From NCBI GenBank assembly GCA_001916965.1, contig MNTL01000062.1, forward strand, positions 1 to 60,812: DNA of 60,812 nucleotides. The letters run 5' to 3'. Shown in pieces: positions 25,545 through 34,538 of this stretch. The stretch's first letter is position 1, and every line of letters begins with the position of its first letter. Below the pieces are notes generated by a model. The model was given only the letters and a program-made list of their open reading frames with translations, did no database searches and was not told where the DNA came from. The stretch is from Roseburia sp. CAG:10041_57. Lineage in GTDB: Bacteria > Bacillota > Clostridia > Lachnospirales > Lachnospiraceae. The position numbers and the translations under genes were made by a program.

Positions 25545-26540
25545 ATGCAGTACACAGACATTGGAATCGACCTTGGAACCGCAAGTATTTTAGTTTACAT
25601 TCGTGGTAAGGGTGTAGTTTTGAAGGAGCCGTCAGTAGTTGCCTTCGATAGAGATACAGATAAAATCAAAGCCATCGGAGAAGATGCGAGACTGATGCTT
25701 GGTAGAACACCAGGTAATATCGTTGCAGTCAGACCACTGAGACAGGGCGTTATCTCTGATTATAAAGTAACAGAACAGATGATGAAGCATTTCATACAGA
25801 AGGCACTGGGAAGAAAGACTTTCCGTAAGCCTATCATTGCTGTATGTGTACCCAGTGGTGTTACAGAAGTAGAGAAGAAAGCAGTAGAAGATGCTACGTA
25901 TCAGGCAGGCGCAAGAGATGTTAAGATCATTGAAGAGCCTATTGCAGCAGCAATTGGAGCAGGAATCGACATCAGTAAGCCATGCGGTAACATGATCGTA
26001 GATATCGGAGGCGGTACTTCTGATATTGCCGTTATTTCACTGGGTGGTACAGTAGTCAGTGCATCTATCAAGGTCGCAGGCGATGACTTCGATGAAGCAA
26101 TCGTCCGTTACATGAGAAAGAAACATAATCTTTTGATTGGTGAGAGAACAGCAGAAGACATTAAGATTAAGATTGGGTCAGCATTCAAGAGAGCAGAAGT
26201 GGATTACATGGACGTCAGAGGACGTAACCTTGTAACCGGTCTTCCTAAGACAATCCGCGTGTCCTCAGAGGAAACAGAAGAGGCACTGCGTGAGACGACT
26301 TCCCAGATTATTGATACGATTCACAGCGTTTTGGAGAAAACTCCACCTGAACTGGCAGCAGATATCGCAGACCGCGGTATTGTATTGACCGGCGGCGGCA
26401 GCTTACTTCGTGGACTGGAGGATCTGGTAGAATCCAGAACCGGCATTAATACAATGACGGCAGAAGATCCTATGACAGCCGTAGCAATCGGTACTGGTAA
26501 GTACGTAGAATTTCTTGCAGGAGCAAGGGAAGATTTGTAA
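25545..26540 (+). CDS. mbl: MreB/Mbl actin-like cell-shape protein
   Basis: A 331-residue bacterial actin that guides elongation-phase wall synthesis from the inner face of the membrane. ATP-binding motifs: DLGTASILVYIRGKGVVLKEP (phosphate 1), IVDIGGGTSDIAVISLGG (phosphate 2) and GIVLTGGGSLLRGLEDLV (adenosine). The length is usual. The symbol is chosen from context: in Bacillus subtilis mbl is followed by flhO and flhP, and the same order is seen here. MreB itself would sit beside mreC/mreD, which are absent. The gap to the next gene is 42 bp with AGGAGG. Confidence 0.9.
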   Translation: MQYTDIGIDLGTASILVYIRGKGVVLKEPSVVAFDRDTDKIKAIGEDARLMLGRTPGNIVAVRPLRQGVISDYKVTEQMMKHFIQKALGRKTFRKPIIAVCVPSGVTEVEKKAVEDATYQAGARDVKIIEEPIAAAIGAGIDISKPCGNMIVDIGGGTSDIAVISLGGTVVSASIKVAGDDFDEAIVRYMRKKHNLLIGERTAEDIKIKIGSAFKRAEVDYMDVRGRNLVTGLPKTIRVSSEETEEALRETTSQIIDTIHSVLEKTPPELAADIADRGIVLTGGGSLLRGLEDLVESRTGINTMTAEDPMTAVAIGTGKYVEFLAGAREDL

Positions 26541-26582
26541 CAATACTGCCTCTTAACCGCACCCCGCAATTAGGAGGAACAT

Positions 26583-27362
26583 ATGCTTAGAGGTCTTTAT
26601 ACAGCCTATACTGGTATGCTCAACGAACAGTATAGAATGGATATCATGTCGAATAATCTGGCAAATGCGGATACCACCGGATTCAAGAAGGAAGGTTCCA
26701 CCAGCCAGTCCTATTCGGATGTAATGGCAGTTAAAATCAAGGACACAACAGAATTTCGCAATACACCCAAGAGACTTGGAACCATGAGTCTTGGTGTGAA
26801 GATTGGAGAAACCTATACAGATTTTGATCAGGGTTCTCTTAGAGATACAGGCAACACATATGACCTGGCAATCTCAGGAGACGGATTCTTTAATATTGAG
26901 TTTACCAATAAGGCGGGAGAGACTTCTACAAAATATACAAGAGATGGTGGATTTACCGTTACAGCAGATGGCTACCTTGTAACCAAGGATGGGGACTATG
27001 TGCTGGGACAGAATGGAAGAATCCAGCTCTCTACCACTGCAGCCAATACCGTAATTGATGGAGACGGCAGAATCTATCAGGACAATAATCTGGTGGCGCA
27101 GTTAAAGATCACAGAATTTGAAGATACGAATTATCTGACCCATTATGGCGAGACGATGTGGGATGCAGTAGATGGTGCAACAGCTAGGGATGCTACAGAT
27201 GCAACCATACATCAGGGATATTTGGAGATGTCCAATACCTCAGTTGTCAAAGAAATGGTGAATATGATCTCTATTCAGAGACAGTATGAAGCCAATCAGA
27301 AACTGATTACTACTTACGATGAATCACTGGATAAATCCGTGAATCAGGTAGGTAAGGTGTAA
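26583..27362 (+). CDS. flhO: Flagellar rod/hook-basal body protein, FlhO-like (FlgF/FlgG family)
   Basis: A 259-residue axial protein of the flagellar rod. The N-terminal Flg_bb_rod domain reads LYTAYTGMLNEQYRMDIMSNNLANADTTGFKKE, and the C-terminal Flg_bbr_C domain is SNTSVVKEMVNMISIQRQYEANQKLI. The first and last segments should form the coiled coil that builds the rod, with a variable middle (about 80-200) exposed. The ribosome site TTAGGAGGAACAT is nearly perfect. It follows mbl and precedes a paralogue, as in B. subtilis mbl-flhO-flhP. FlgF versus FlgG naming is not decided by sequence alone. Confidence 0.9.
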   Translation: MLRGLYTAYTGMLNEQYRMDIMSNNLANADTTGFKKEGSTSQSYSDVMAVKIKDTTEFRNTPKRLGTMSLGVKIGETYTDFDQGSLRDTGNTYDLAISGDGFFNIEFTNKAGETSTKYTRDGGFTVTADGYLVTKDGDYVLGQNGRIQLSTTAANTVIDGDGRIYQDNNLVAQLKITEFEDTNYLTHYGETMWDAVDGATARDATDATIHQGYLEMSNTSVVKEMVNMISIQRQYEANQKLITTYDESLDKSVNQVGKV

Positions 27363-27392
27363 ACTTGGTATAAGCGATAAGGAGGGTTAGAT

Positions 27393-28208
27393 ATGGTCAG
27401 ATCTTTATGGACAGGTGCGACAGGTATGATCGCACAGCAGCTTAATGTAGATAATATTTCCAATAATCTTGCAAATGTCAATACGACAGGTTACAAGAGT
27501 GAAGCCATGGAATTTAAGTCTTTATTATATCAGACAGTACAGACTAAAACGACTACAGCCAATGGGGAGAATAAACCAATTGGTGCGGAAGTGGGACTGG
27601 GTGTTAGAAATTCTTCCATTACCTCTATCTTTACACAGGGCAGCCTGTTGGAATCCTCAGGACCTGCCAATTTCGCAATTGATGGTAACGGATTCTTTGG
27701 TATTCGTGGTGATGATGGGAATACATATTATACAAGAAATGGCCATTTTGTGTTTGCAGTAGGCAATAATGGAATGACATTGACTACTTCAGATGGACTT
27801 CCGGTACTGAACAGTTCAGGAGAACCGATTGTACTGGATAGTGATGCGGTAGTAAGCAAGGTAACAATCAGTAAGGATGGTACATTATATTATCCTGATG
27901 ATAAAGGCAATCCGCAGAGTCTTGGCATTACCATTGGCCTGTGGCAGTTCAATAACCCGGCTGGACTGAGCAAGGAAGGAGACAGCTTATATTCTGTTAC
28001 TTCTGCAAGTGGTGCAGCCATGAATGAAGCCAGCAATACGAATTTGACCAAGAGCTCTTTAAAACAGGGCTATCTGGAAGGTTCCAACGTACAGATCGCA
28101 GATGAAATGGTGAATCTGATCGTTGCCCAGAGAGCATATGAAATGAATTCCAAGGTTATTACAACCTCTGATGAAATGCTCCAGCAGGCAAATCAGTTGA
28201 AGCGATAG
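27393..28208 (+). CDS. flhP: Flagellar rod/hook-basal body protein, FlhP-like (FlgG family)
   Basis: A 271-residue paralogue of the gene before it. N-terminal Flg_bb_rod motif MVRSLWTGATGMIAQQLNVD plus ISNNLANVNTTGYKSE. The D1 region has FAIDGNGFFGIR...YTRNGHF, and the C-terminal motif is QGYLEGSNVQIADEMVNLIV. It should polymerise in the distal rod. AAGGAGGG precedes the start. In Bacillus, FlhP lets the hook pass the cell wall. A FlgJ-like gene follows after 58 bp. Confidence 0.9.
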   Translation: MVRSLWTGATGMIAQQLNVDNISNNLANVNTTGYKSEAMEFKSLLYQTVQTKTTTANGENKPIGAEVGLGVRNSSITSIFTQGSLLESSGPANFAIDGNGFFGIRGDDGNTYYTRNGHFVFAVGNNGMTLTTSDGLPVLNSSGEPIVLDSDAVVSKVTISKDGTLYYPDDKGNPQSLGITIGLWQFNNPAGLSKEGDSLYSVTSASGAAMNEASNTNLTKSSLKQGYLEGSNVQIADEMVNLIVAQRAYEMNSKVITTSDEMLQQANQLKR

Positions 28209-28266
28209 GGACAGCAAGTGGCAGGAGTATGATAAGAGAATACTCCTGAGCTAAGGAGGACTACAG

Positions 28267-28677
28267 ATGGATATCGGAACAAGTTCATTATATACGGATT
28301 ATATTACAAGTACAGCTTCAAACAGCAAGGCATCTGCTTTGACAAGCAAATCCAAGACAGATTATTCCAATGCTTCCGATGAAGAGCTGATGGATGTTTG
28401 CAAGGAGTTTGAATCTTACTTCCTAGAAAAGATATTTGACGCCATGATAGATTCAACCAAGCTGTTCTCAGATGAAGAGGATAGCTCCTATGCATCTAAG
28501 ATGGTAGATTATTTCAAGGATACAGCAGTCCAGACCATTGCTTCCCAGGCAACAGAGCAGGGAACACTGGGAATTGCACAGACGTTGTATGAACAGATGA
28601 AGCTTCAGTACAGTGGAATCAGTCCACAGGCGCTGGAGAATGCATCTACAACACAGAAGAATGATGAAGAAGCATAA
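28267..28677 (+). CDS. FlgJ-like rod-binding protein
   Basis: A 136-residue protein matching the FlgJ N-terminal rod-binding domain (about 38-105: EELMDVCKEFESYFLEKIFDAMI, then QGTLGIAQTLYEQM). The muramidase domain of proteobacterial FlgJ is absent, which is normal for Firmicutes. It probably acts as a rod assembly cap or chaperone at the membrane, with wall opening left to other hydrolases. AAGGAGG lies just upstream of the ATG. A terminator begins 4 bp after the stop and ends the motility operon. Confidence 0.88.
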   Translation: MDIGTSSLYTDYITSTASNSKASALTSKSKTDYSNASDEELMDVCKEFESYFLEKIFDAMIDSTKLFSDEEDSSYASKMVDYFKDTAVQTIASQATEQGTLGIAQTLYEQMKLQYSGISPQALENASTTQKNDEEA

Positions 28678-28680
28678 TGA

Positions 28681-28706
28681 AAAGGCACTCGGAAGGGTGC
28701 TTTTTT
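28681..28706 (+). terminator. Terminator of the mbl-flhO-flhP-flgJ operon
   Basis: Stem AAAGGCACTC / GGGTGCTTTT with loop GGAA, ending in TTTTTT. Confidence 0.85.
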
Positions 28707-28806
28707 ATTGTGCTGGTACGAGTTTTTACATTTCAATGGCTTTTTCATGGAAAAACTGATATAGTTACACGTGTAAATGATACAAGACAGAAAAGAGGAC
28801 GAAGAA

Positions 28807-31062
28807 GTGGAAACACGCAAAGGATTCGTGGAACACATTATATATAAAAATCCCATGAATGGATATGGTGTTATCAACCTGATAGCAGATGAGGAAGAAG
28901 TGACCTGTACGGGAATCTTCACCCATGTGGACGAAGGAGAATGCATAGAAGTTACGGGAGACTATGTGGAACATGCTGTATACGGTACACAGTTCAAGGT
29001 GGAGAAATACCGGGTAGTACCGCCGGAGGATGCGGTAGCTATTGAACGTTATCTTGGCTCCGGCGCTATTCGGGGGGTAGGGGCAGCGCTGGCAGCAAGA
29101 ATTGTGAAGAAATTCGGGGATGACACCTTCCGTATTATTGAAGAAGAACCGGAGAGACTGGTAGAAATCAAAGGAATCAGTGAGCGGATTGCCAGGGAGA
29201 TTGCAGAACAGGTCGAGGAAAAAAGAGATCTCCGGGAGGCGATGATTTTTTTACAGAAATATGGTATTTCAAACACATTAGCGTTAAAAATTTATCAAAG
29301 ATATGGCATGGGACTGTATAATGTCATGCAGGAGAATCCATATCGTCTGGCTGAGGATGTAAGCGGCATCGGATTTCGGATTGCTGATGAGATTGCTTCC
29401 AAGATTGGAATCCATACAGATTCTGATTACCGTATCCGCAGTGGCATTCTGTATACACTGATACAGTCCGGTGGTGAAGGAAATGTATATCTGCCGGAGG
29501 CTATGCTGCTGGAGAGAGCGGCACAATTGCTTGGGCTGCAGCCAGAACAGATTGCGCCACAGGTAGATAATCTGGCGATTGATAAGAAGCTGGTCATCAA
29601 GATGAAGGATGATACCAAGTGTGTATACAGCATGACATATTATTATGCGGAGCTGAACTGTGCCCGGATGCTTTATGAATTGCAGGAAGCCTTTGCCGGA
29701 GCAGACAGACTTACGATGGTAGAGAAGCAGCGTCTTGGGAAGAAGATAGAAGCCTTGGAAAAAGAAAATCATATGCAGTTGGATACATTACAGCGTCAGG
29801 CTGTTATGGATGCTGTGGAAAACGGTATTTTTCTGCTGTCAGGTGGTCCTGGAACCGGTAAGACGACAACAATCAATATGATGATCCATTATTTTGAAGA
29901 GGAAGGCTGCGATATTTTCCTGGCAGCACCTACGGGACGTGCCGCCAAGAGAATGACAGAGGCAACAGGATTTGAAGCCAGGACGATACACAGGTTACTG
30001 GAGTTGAACGGCGGCACATCGGACGAAGACAGAAATGCTTCTTTTGAACGAAACGACCTGAATCCTCTGGAAGCGGATGTTATTATCATTGACGAGATGT
30101 CCATGGTGGATATTTATCTGTTTCAGGCACTGTTAAAAGCCATTACACCGGGAACAAGGCTGATTATGGTGGGAGATCGTAACCAGCTGCCATCTGTAGG
30201 ACCTGGACAGGTGCTGAAAGACCTCATGGAGAGTGGGGCTTTTGCAACAGTTATCCTCAATAAGATATTCAGACAGGCAGGGGAGAGCGATATTGTAGTC
30301 AATGCGCATCTGATTAATGAAGGCAAGCAGATTTCCCTGAACAACAAGAGCAAGGACTTCTTTTTCCTGGAAAGAGACAATGTGAATGTAATCTATAAGC
30401 ATATGATACTGCTGATTACGGAGAAGCTGCCAAGGTACGTGCATGCAGGCACTTTTGATATACAGGTACTGACCCCCATGCGAAAGGGAGCACTGGGTGT
30501 AGAGGTGTTGAATAAAATATTACAGCAATACCTCAATCAGCCATCGCCGGAAAAGGAAGAAGTAGGACATGGGGATGGAATCCTGCGGCTTGGGGATAAG
30601 GTCATGCAGATCAAGAATAACTACCAGCTGGAATGGGAGATTGTAAGCAAATATGGAATTGCAATAGATTCCGGTCAGGGAGTATTCAATGGAGATACCG
30701 GAATCATCCGGGAAATCAATGAAACGGCTAAGACACTGGTTGTGGAATATGATGATATGCGCAGGGTAACATATTCGTTGAGTGGTCTGGATGAGATAGA
30801 GCTTGCCTATGCGATTACGATACACAAATCACAGGGTAGTGAATACCCTGCGGTAATTATGCCGCTGCTTACCGGTCCCAGGATGCTTTTTAACAGAAAT
30901 CTGCTGTATACAGGAGTGACCAGGGCCAAGAACTGCGTGACGATACTGGGAAGCAGCAGCACGGTCATGCAGATGATTGAGAATGCAAATGAACAAAAGA
31001 GATTTACAGGATTAAAAGACAGAATATGCGAAATGATGGAAACTATGCAGACAGAATCATAA
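28807..31062 (+). CDS. recD2: RecD2-type 5'-3' DNA helicase
   Basis: A 751-residue superfamily-1B helicase without RecBC partners. The N-terminal OB-like region (about 1-70) is followed by helix-hairpin-helix repeats (VGAALAARIVKKFG and onwards) and a winged module. Helicase motif I is SGGPGTGKTTTINMM, motif II is IIDEMSMVD, motif III is LIMVGDRNQLPSVGPG, and the C-terminal motif VI region includes LLYTGVTRAKNCV. The start is taken as GTG 28807, with AGAGGA eight bases upstream. ATG 28777 in the same frame would add ten residues without a ribosome site. It overlaps comF by 37 bp. Confidence 0.94.
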   Translation: METRKGFVEHIIYKNPMNGYGVINLIADEEEVTCTGIFTHVDEGECIEVTGDYVEHAVYGTQFKVEKYRVVPPEDAVAIERYLGSGAIRGVGAALAARIVKKFGDDTFRIIEEEPERLVEIKGISERIAREIAEQVEEKRDLREAMIFLQKYGISNTLALKIYQRYGMGLYNVMQENPYRLAEDVSGIGFRIADEIASKIGIHTDSDYRIRSGILYTLIQSGGEGNVYLPEAMLLERAAQLLGLQPEQIAPQVDNLAIDKKLVIKMKDDTKCVYSMTYYYAELNCARMLYELQEAFAGADRLTMVEKQRLGKKIEALEKENHMQLDTLQRQAVMDAVENGIFLLSGGPGTGKTTTINMMIHYFEEEGCDIFLAAPTGRAAKRMTEATGFEARTIHRLLELNGGTSDEDRNASFERNDLNPLEADVIIIDEMSMVDIYLFQALLKAITPGTRLIMVGDRNQLPSVGPGQVLKDLMESGAFATVILNKIFRQAGESDIVVNAHLINEGKQISLNNKSKDFFFLERDNVNVIYKHMILLITEKLPRYVHAGTFDIQVLTPMRKGALGVEVLNKILQQYLNQPSPEKEEVGHGDGILRLGDKVMQIKNNYQLEWEIVSKYGIAIDSGQGVFNGDTGIIREINETAKTLVVEYDDMRRVTYSLSGLDEIELAYAITIHKSQGSEYPAVIMPLLTGPRMLFNRNLLYTGVTRAKNCVTILGSSSTVMQMIENANEQKRFTGLKDRICEMMETMQTES

Positions 31063-31748
31063 ATCTGGTTTATCCGAGACGATGTCCTGTCTGTGATGAA
31101 CCGGTTTCTGCGGCGGATAACCTGATCTGTGAGGAATGCCGCCCAAAGCTTCGGTATATAGAAGGGGCAAGGTGCCGCAAATGCGGAAAAAGGCTGACGG
31201 ATGAGACAAGAATATATTGCGGCGACTGTGAGCGCAGAGTGCATATATTTGATCATGGATATGCATTATATTCCTATAGGGAAATGCATGACAGCATATA
31301 CCGGTTCAAGTCCAAAGGGCGGTGCGAATATGCCAGATTCTATGCCGGGGATATCTGCAGGCATTTAAAAGACGAAATAGACACAATGGGGGCACAGGCG
31401 CTCATACCGGTTCCGCTGCACGCTTCAAGAGAACGTGAAAGAGGGTATAATCAGTCAGAACTTCTGGCAAAGGAAATGTCACGGCTGCTTGGAATTCCTG
31501 TGAGGTCAGATATTGTAAAAAGAGTGCAGAAAACGGTTCCACAAAAGGAACTGGATGAGCTGGGAAGGCAAAATAATTTGAAAAAGGCTTTCTTTATTGG
31601 CACAGATGTTGTAAAATTAAAGAAAGTTATTGTCGTTGATGATGTGTATACAACAGGCAGTACAGTAGATGCCGTGGCAAGAGAACTGAAGGAACACGGA
31701 GTGGGGAAGGTATATTTTATTACCCTTTGCATAGGTGAAGGGATTTAG
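31026..31748 (+). CDS. comFC: ComF-family phosphoribosyltransferase-like protein (ComFC)
   Basis: A 240-residue protein of the competence/DNA-processing ComFC family. The N-terminal zinc-ribbon region has CPVC, CEEC, CRKC and CGDC pairs (about 20-75). The C-terminal type-I phosphoribosyltransferase domain has the PRPP loop VIVVDDVYTTGSTV. The exact reaction is not known; in competent bacteria it supports ssDNA uptake after the helicase ComFA, which is absent here. The gene starts inside recD2 (37-bp overlap) and leads into yvyF, the same neighbour as in Bacillus. Confidence 0.92.
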   Translation: MRNDGNYADRIINLVYPRRCPVCDEPVSAADNLICEECRPKLRYIEGARCRKCGKRLTDETRIYCGDCERRVHIFDHGYALYSYREMHDSIYRFKSKGRCEYARFYAGDICRHLKDEIDTMGAQALIPVPLHASRERERGYNQSELLAKEMSRLLGIPVRSDIVKRVQKTVPQKELDELGRQNNLKKAFFIGTDVVKLKKVIVVDDVYTTGSTVDAVARELKEHGVGKVYFITLCIGEGI

Positions 31749-31770
31749 CTGTAATGGAGGGAACGTTAAG

Positions 31771-32187
31771 ATGAATGTTAGAAACTGCAGAAAGTGTGGA
31801 AAGATTTTTAACTATGTATCAGGATTACCAATCTGTCCTGCCTGCAGGGATGAAGCAGAAAAGAAATTTCAGGTAGTGAAGAAGTTCATACGTGAGAATC
31901 CGAGAGCTGATATCCGGGAAGTGGCAGCAGCATGTGAAGTAGAGACATCACAGATACAGCAGTGGATTCGTGAAGAGAGACTGGAGTTTACAGAAGATTC
32001 ACCGATTAAGTTACCATGTGAGAACTGTGGAGCCATGATCAGGGCAGGTAAATACTGTGAAAAGTGCAAAGCAGCCATGGTAAAGAACCTGTCCAATGCA
32101 ATTGACAAACCAAAGGTGATTGCACAGCAGCGTCCTGACAGGCGTGATGCACAGAGCAGAATGCGTTTCCTTGATAAGCATGAATAG
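31771..32187 (+). CDS. yvyF: YvyF-like flagellar-operon protein
   Basis: A 138-residue protein. The N-terminal zinc ribbon MNVRNCRKCGKIFNYVSG...CPAC, then a helix-turn-helix-like part (DIREVAAACEVETSQIQQWIREERL), resemble the TIGR03826/YvyF family found next to flgM in flagellar operons. A second CENCG...CEKC pair (about 90-110) is an extra zinc knuckle. ATG 31771 has GGAGGG upstream; the in-frame ATG at 31735 overlaps comFC and lacks a site. Regulation of late flagellar genes is suspected from context only. No flgM follows here. Confidence 0.8.
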   Translation: MNVRNCRKCGKIFNYVSGLPICPACRDEAEKKFQVVKKFIRENPRADIREVAAACEVETSQIQQWIREERLEFTEDSPIKLPCENCGAMIRAGKYCEKCKAAMVKNLSNAIDKPKVIAQQRPDRRDAQSRMRFLDKHE

Positions 32188-32235
32188 TTACGTATAGTAA
32201 TAGAGGAAATGACTGAGTAAGGAAAGAAAACATCT

Positions 32236-32634
32236 ATGTTGAACGAAGAACGAATTAAATTAATGACGAAAATGGCAGCCTATGAAGCAGATGAAGGAAA
32301 GAAAAATGTTGCAATTGGTAACTATTTCCGGGGTGATTATATTGGATTACAGGTAATCAAATCCATTATCAGTGCAACGATAGCATTTGTAATTGTTTTT
32401 GGACTGTTTGTTTTCTATGACTTTGAAGTATTTATGTCTGATATCTATAAGATGGATCTGTTGGGCTTTGGCAGGACAGTCATAACGGCTTATCTGATCT
32501 TTGTGGCAGTCTATGCCCTGATTTCTTATATGATATATACGTATCGCTATGCAAAAGCGAGAAAAAGCCTGAAAATGTATTATAATAATTTGAAAAAACT
32601 TGCGTATCTCTATGACAAAGAGGGCAGAAGATAA
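32236..32634 (+). CDS. Unknown two-helix membrane protein
   Basis: A 132-residue protein that I do not recognise. A soluble N-terminus (about 1-35, MLNEERIKLMTKMAAYEADE) precedes two TM helices (about 42-62 and 76-98) and a basic C-terminus (KARKSLKMYYNNLKKLAYLYD), probably cytoplasmic. The ribosome site is AAGGAAAG. It sits 48 bp after yvyF and 35 bp before another unknown membrane protein, which suggests one transcript. Confidence 0.8.
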   Translation: MLNEERIKLMTKMAAYEADEGKKNVAIGNYFRGDYIGLQVIKSIISATIAFVIVFGLFVFYDFEVFMSDIYKMDLLGFGRTVITAYLIFVAVYALISYMIYTYRYAKARKSLKMYYNNLKKLAYLYDKEGRR

Positions 32635-32669
32635 ACGCGCATAATATAGAGCTATGAAAGGATATTACT

Positions 32670-33638
32670 ATGACTAATTTACTTGTTTTCAGGGAGCAGC
32701 TTAAAAAATTCTACAGTAAATATGAGCTGTATATTACACCATTATGTAAGTTCCTGCTGGCATTGGTATCTTTGCTGGTGATCAACAGCAGAATTGGCTA
32801 TATGAGTACATTGAAGAATGCAGCAGTTGTATTGATTCTTGCACTTCTTTGTTCCTTTTTGCCAATTAATCTTACGATTGTGATTGCAGCTGCGGTGACA
32901 CTGGCGCATCTGTATGCGTTTTCTGTAGAATGTGCAATTGTTGCGTTGGCAGTTTTTCTGCTATTGTTCATCCTGTATTTCAGGTTTTCACCAAAGGATA
33001 CACTGGCAGTATTGCTGACTCCTATCTGTTTTGTACTGAAGATACCTTATGTAATGCCGATAGCAGTCGGATTGATAGGTACACCGGCATCTTCTGTAGC
33101 AGTAGCAAGCGGTGTGATCGTGTATTACATGCTTGCAGGTATGAATGAGAGTGCATCTGTACTGAACACATTTGACGCAGACGGTATGGTAGATAAGTTT
33201 CGTTACTGTATTGATACTTTGATGGGAAACAGAGCAATGATGGTGGCAATTGTGGCTTTTGCAGCTACTGTTCTGGTGGTATGGTTCATCAGACGCCTCA
33301 GCATTGACCATGCCTGGACAATTGCCATGATTACAGGTGCATTACTGAATATACTGATACTTTTGTTTGGAGATCTGATGTACAGCACAGATATCTCCAT
33401 TATAGGACTGATTCTTGGAAGTATTGTGTCAGTTCTGCTTGTGAAAGTATTACAGTTCTTTGTATTTAATGTAGATTATTCCCGGACGGAAATGGTGCAG
33501 TTCGAGGATGATGAATATTACTATTATGTCAAGGCAGTTCCCAAGAATACGGTCGCAACACCTGAGAAGCGTGTGAAGACGATCAGGGTGCCGGAAAAGG
33601 CAGTGAATCGCAGTAAGAGGGACACAGGCCGCCAATAG
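32670..33638 (+). CDS. Unknown polytopic membrane protein
   Basis: A 322-residue protein with about eight to nine TM helices between residues 20 and 270, and a hydrophilic Lys/Arg-rich C-terminal tail of about 55 residues that is probably cytoplasmic. Features: a KNAAVVLILALLCSFLPI segment, a Gly/Pro-containing loop VGLIGTPASSVAVASG that looks like a transporter or channel hairpin, and an acidic VQFEDDEYYYYVKAVP stretch just before the tail. I cannot assign a family. It is followed 27 bp later by cdaA, so it may be cotranscribed with c-di-AMP genes. Confidence 0.8.
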   Translation: MTNLLVFREQLKKFYSKYELYITPLCKFLLALVSLLVINSRIGYMSTLKNAAVVLILALLCSFLPINLTIVIAAAVTLAHLYAFSVECAIVALAVFLLLFILYFRFSPKDTLAVLLTPICFVLKIPYVMPIAVGLIGTPASSVAVASGVIVYYMLAGMNESASVLNTFDADGMVDKFRYCIDTLMGNRAMMVAIVAFAATVLVVWFIRRLSIDHAWTIAMITGALLNILILLFGDLMYSTDISIIGLILGSIVSVLLVKVLQFFVFNVDYSRTEMVQFEDDEYYYYVKAVPKNTVATPEKRVKTIRVPEKAVNRSKRDTGRQ

Positions 33639-33665
33639 AATAAAATTTGACTGGAATGAAAATGT

Positions 33666-34538
33666 ATGAAGGATCAGATTGTTACCTTTTTTAGTAAGTA
33701 CATTTCAACTTTATCTCTGCAGGGCGTAAGCGTGCGATGGGAGGATATAGTGGAAATTCTCATTATATCCTTTTTGGTGTATCAGATTATGACCTGGATC
33801 AAGAATACCAAAGCCTGGTTTTTGATGAAAGGCATAGGTATTATTCTGATCTTTATTTTGCTTGCTATCATATTCGAAATGAATACGATATTGTGGATTG
33901 TTGAGAATGTTCTGAGTATTGCAGTTATAGCAGTGGTGGTTGTATTGCAGCCGGAGCTTCGACGTGCACTGGAGGAATTGGGCCGTAAGAAATTCTTTGC
34001 GAGTCTGATGCCCTTTGACAAGGTGCAGACGGAACGTTTTTCAGATAAGACTGTAAATGATCTGGTAAAAGCAAGCTTTGAAATGGGCAAGGTCAAGACA
34101 GGTGCTCTTATGGTAATAGAGCAGAATGTGAAGCTGACAGAGTACGAAAGAACAGGAATCGAAGTGGATGGATTGATATCCAGCCAGCTTCTGATCAATA
34201 TATTTGAACATAATACGCCGCTTCATGATGGAGCTGTTATTATCCGGGGCAATAGAGTGGTGTCCGCAACATGTTATCTTCCTTTATCAGACAACATGGA
34301 GATTAGCAAAGAGCTGGGAACCAGACATCGTGCCGGTGTAGGTATCTCTGAGGTGACAGATGCGCTGACTATTATTGTTTCTGAGGAAACAGGCCATGTA
34401 AGTGTTACCTATGAAGGTAAGCTGTATCGTAATCTGGATGCCAATGCCCTGAGAGAGAAACTGCAGCTCATTCAGAATAAAGAAGTAGATGAGAAGAAGC
34501 ACAGGTTATGGAAAGGAAGGGCTAAGGATGAAAAATAA
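33666..34538 (+). CDS. cdaA: Diadenylate cyclase CdaA (DacA)
   Basis: A 290-residue membrane enzyme that makes cyclic di-AMP from two ATP. Three TM helices (about 25-95) lead to the DAC catalytic domain (about 110-265) with the DGA motif in LHDGAVIIRGNRV and the RHR motif in GTRHRAGVGISEVTD. The N-terminal TM arrangement distinguishes CdaA from DisA and CdaS. It overlaps the YbbR gene by 11 bp and precedes glmM: the conserved Firmicute cdaA-cdaR-glmM unit in which CdaR and GlmM modulate the cyclase. Confidence 0.97.
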   Translation: MKDQIVTFFSKYISTLSLQGVSVRWEDIVEILIISFLVYQIMTWIKNTKAWFLMKGIGIILIFILLAIIFEMNTILWIVENVLSIAVIAVVVVLQPELRRALEELGRKKFFASLMPFDKVQTERFSDKTVNDLVKASFEMGKVKTGALMVIEQNVKLTEYERTGIEVDGLISSQLLINIFEHNTPLHDGAVIIRGNRVVSATCYLPLSDNMEISKELGTRHRAGVGISEVTDALTIIVSEETGHVSVTYEGKLYRNLDANALREKLQLIQNKEVDEKKHRLWKGRAKDEK

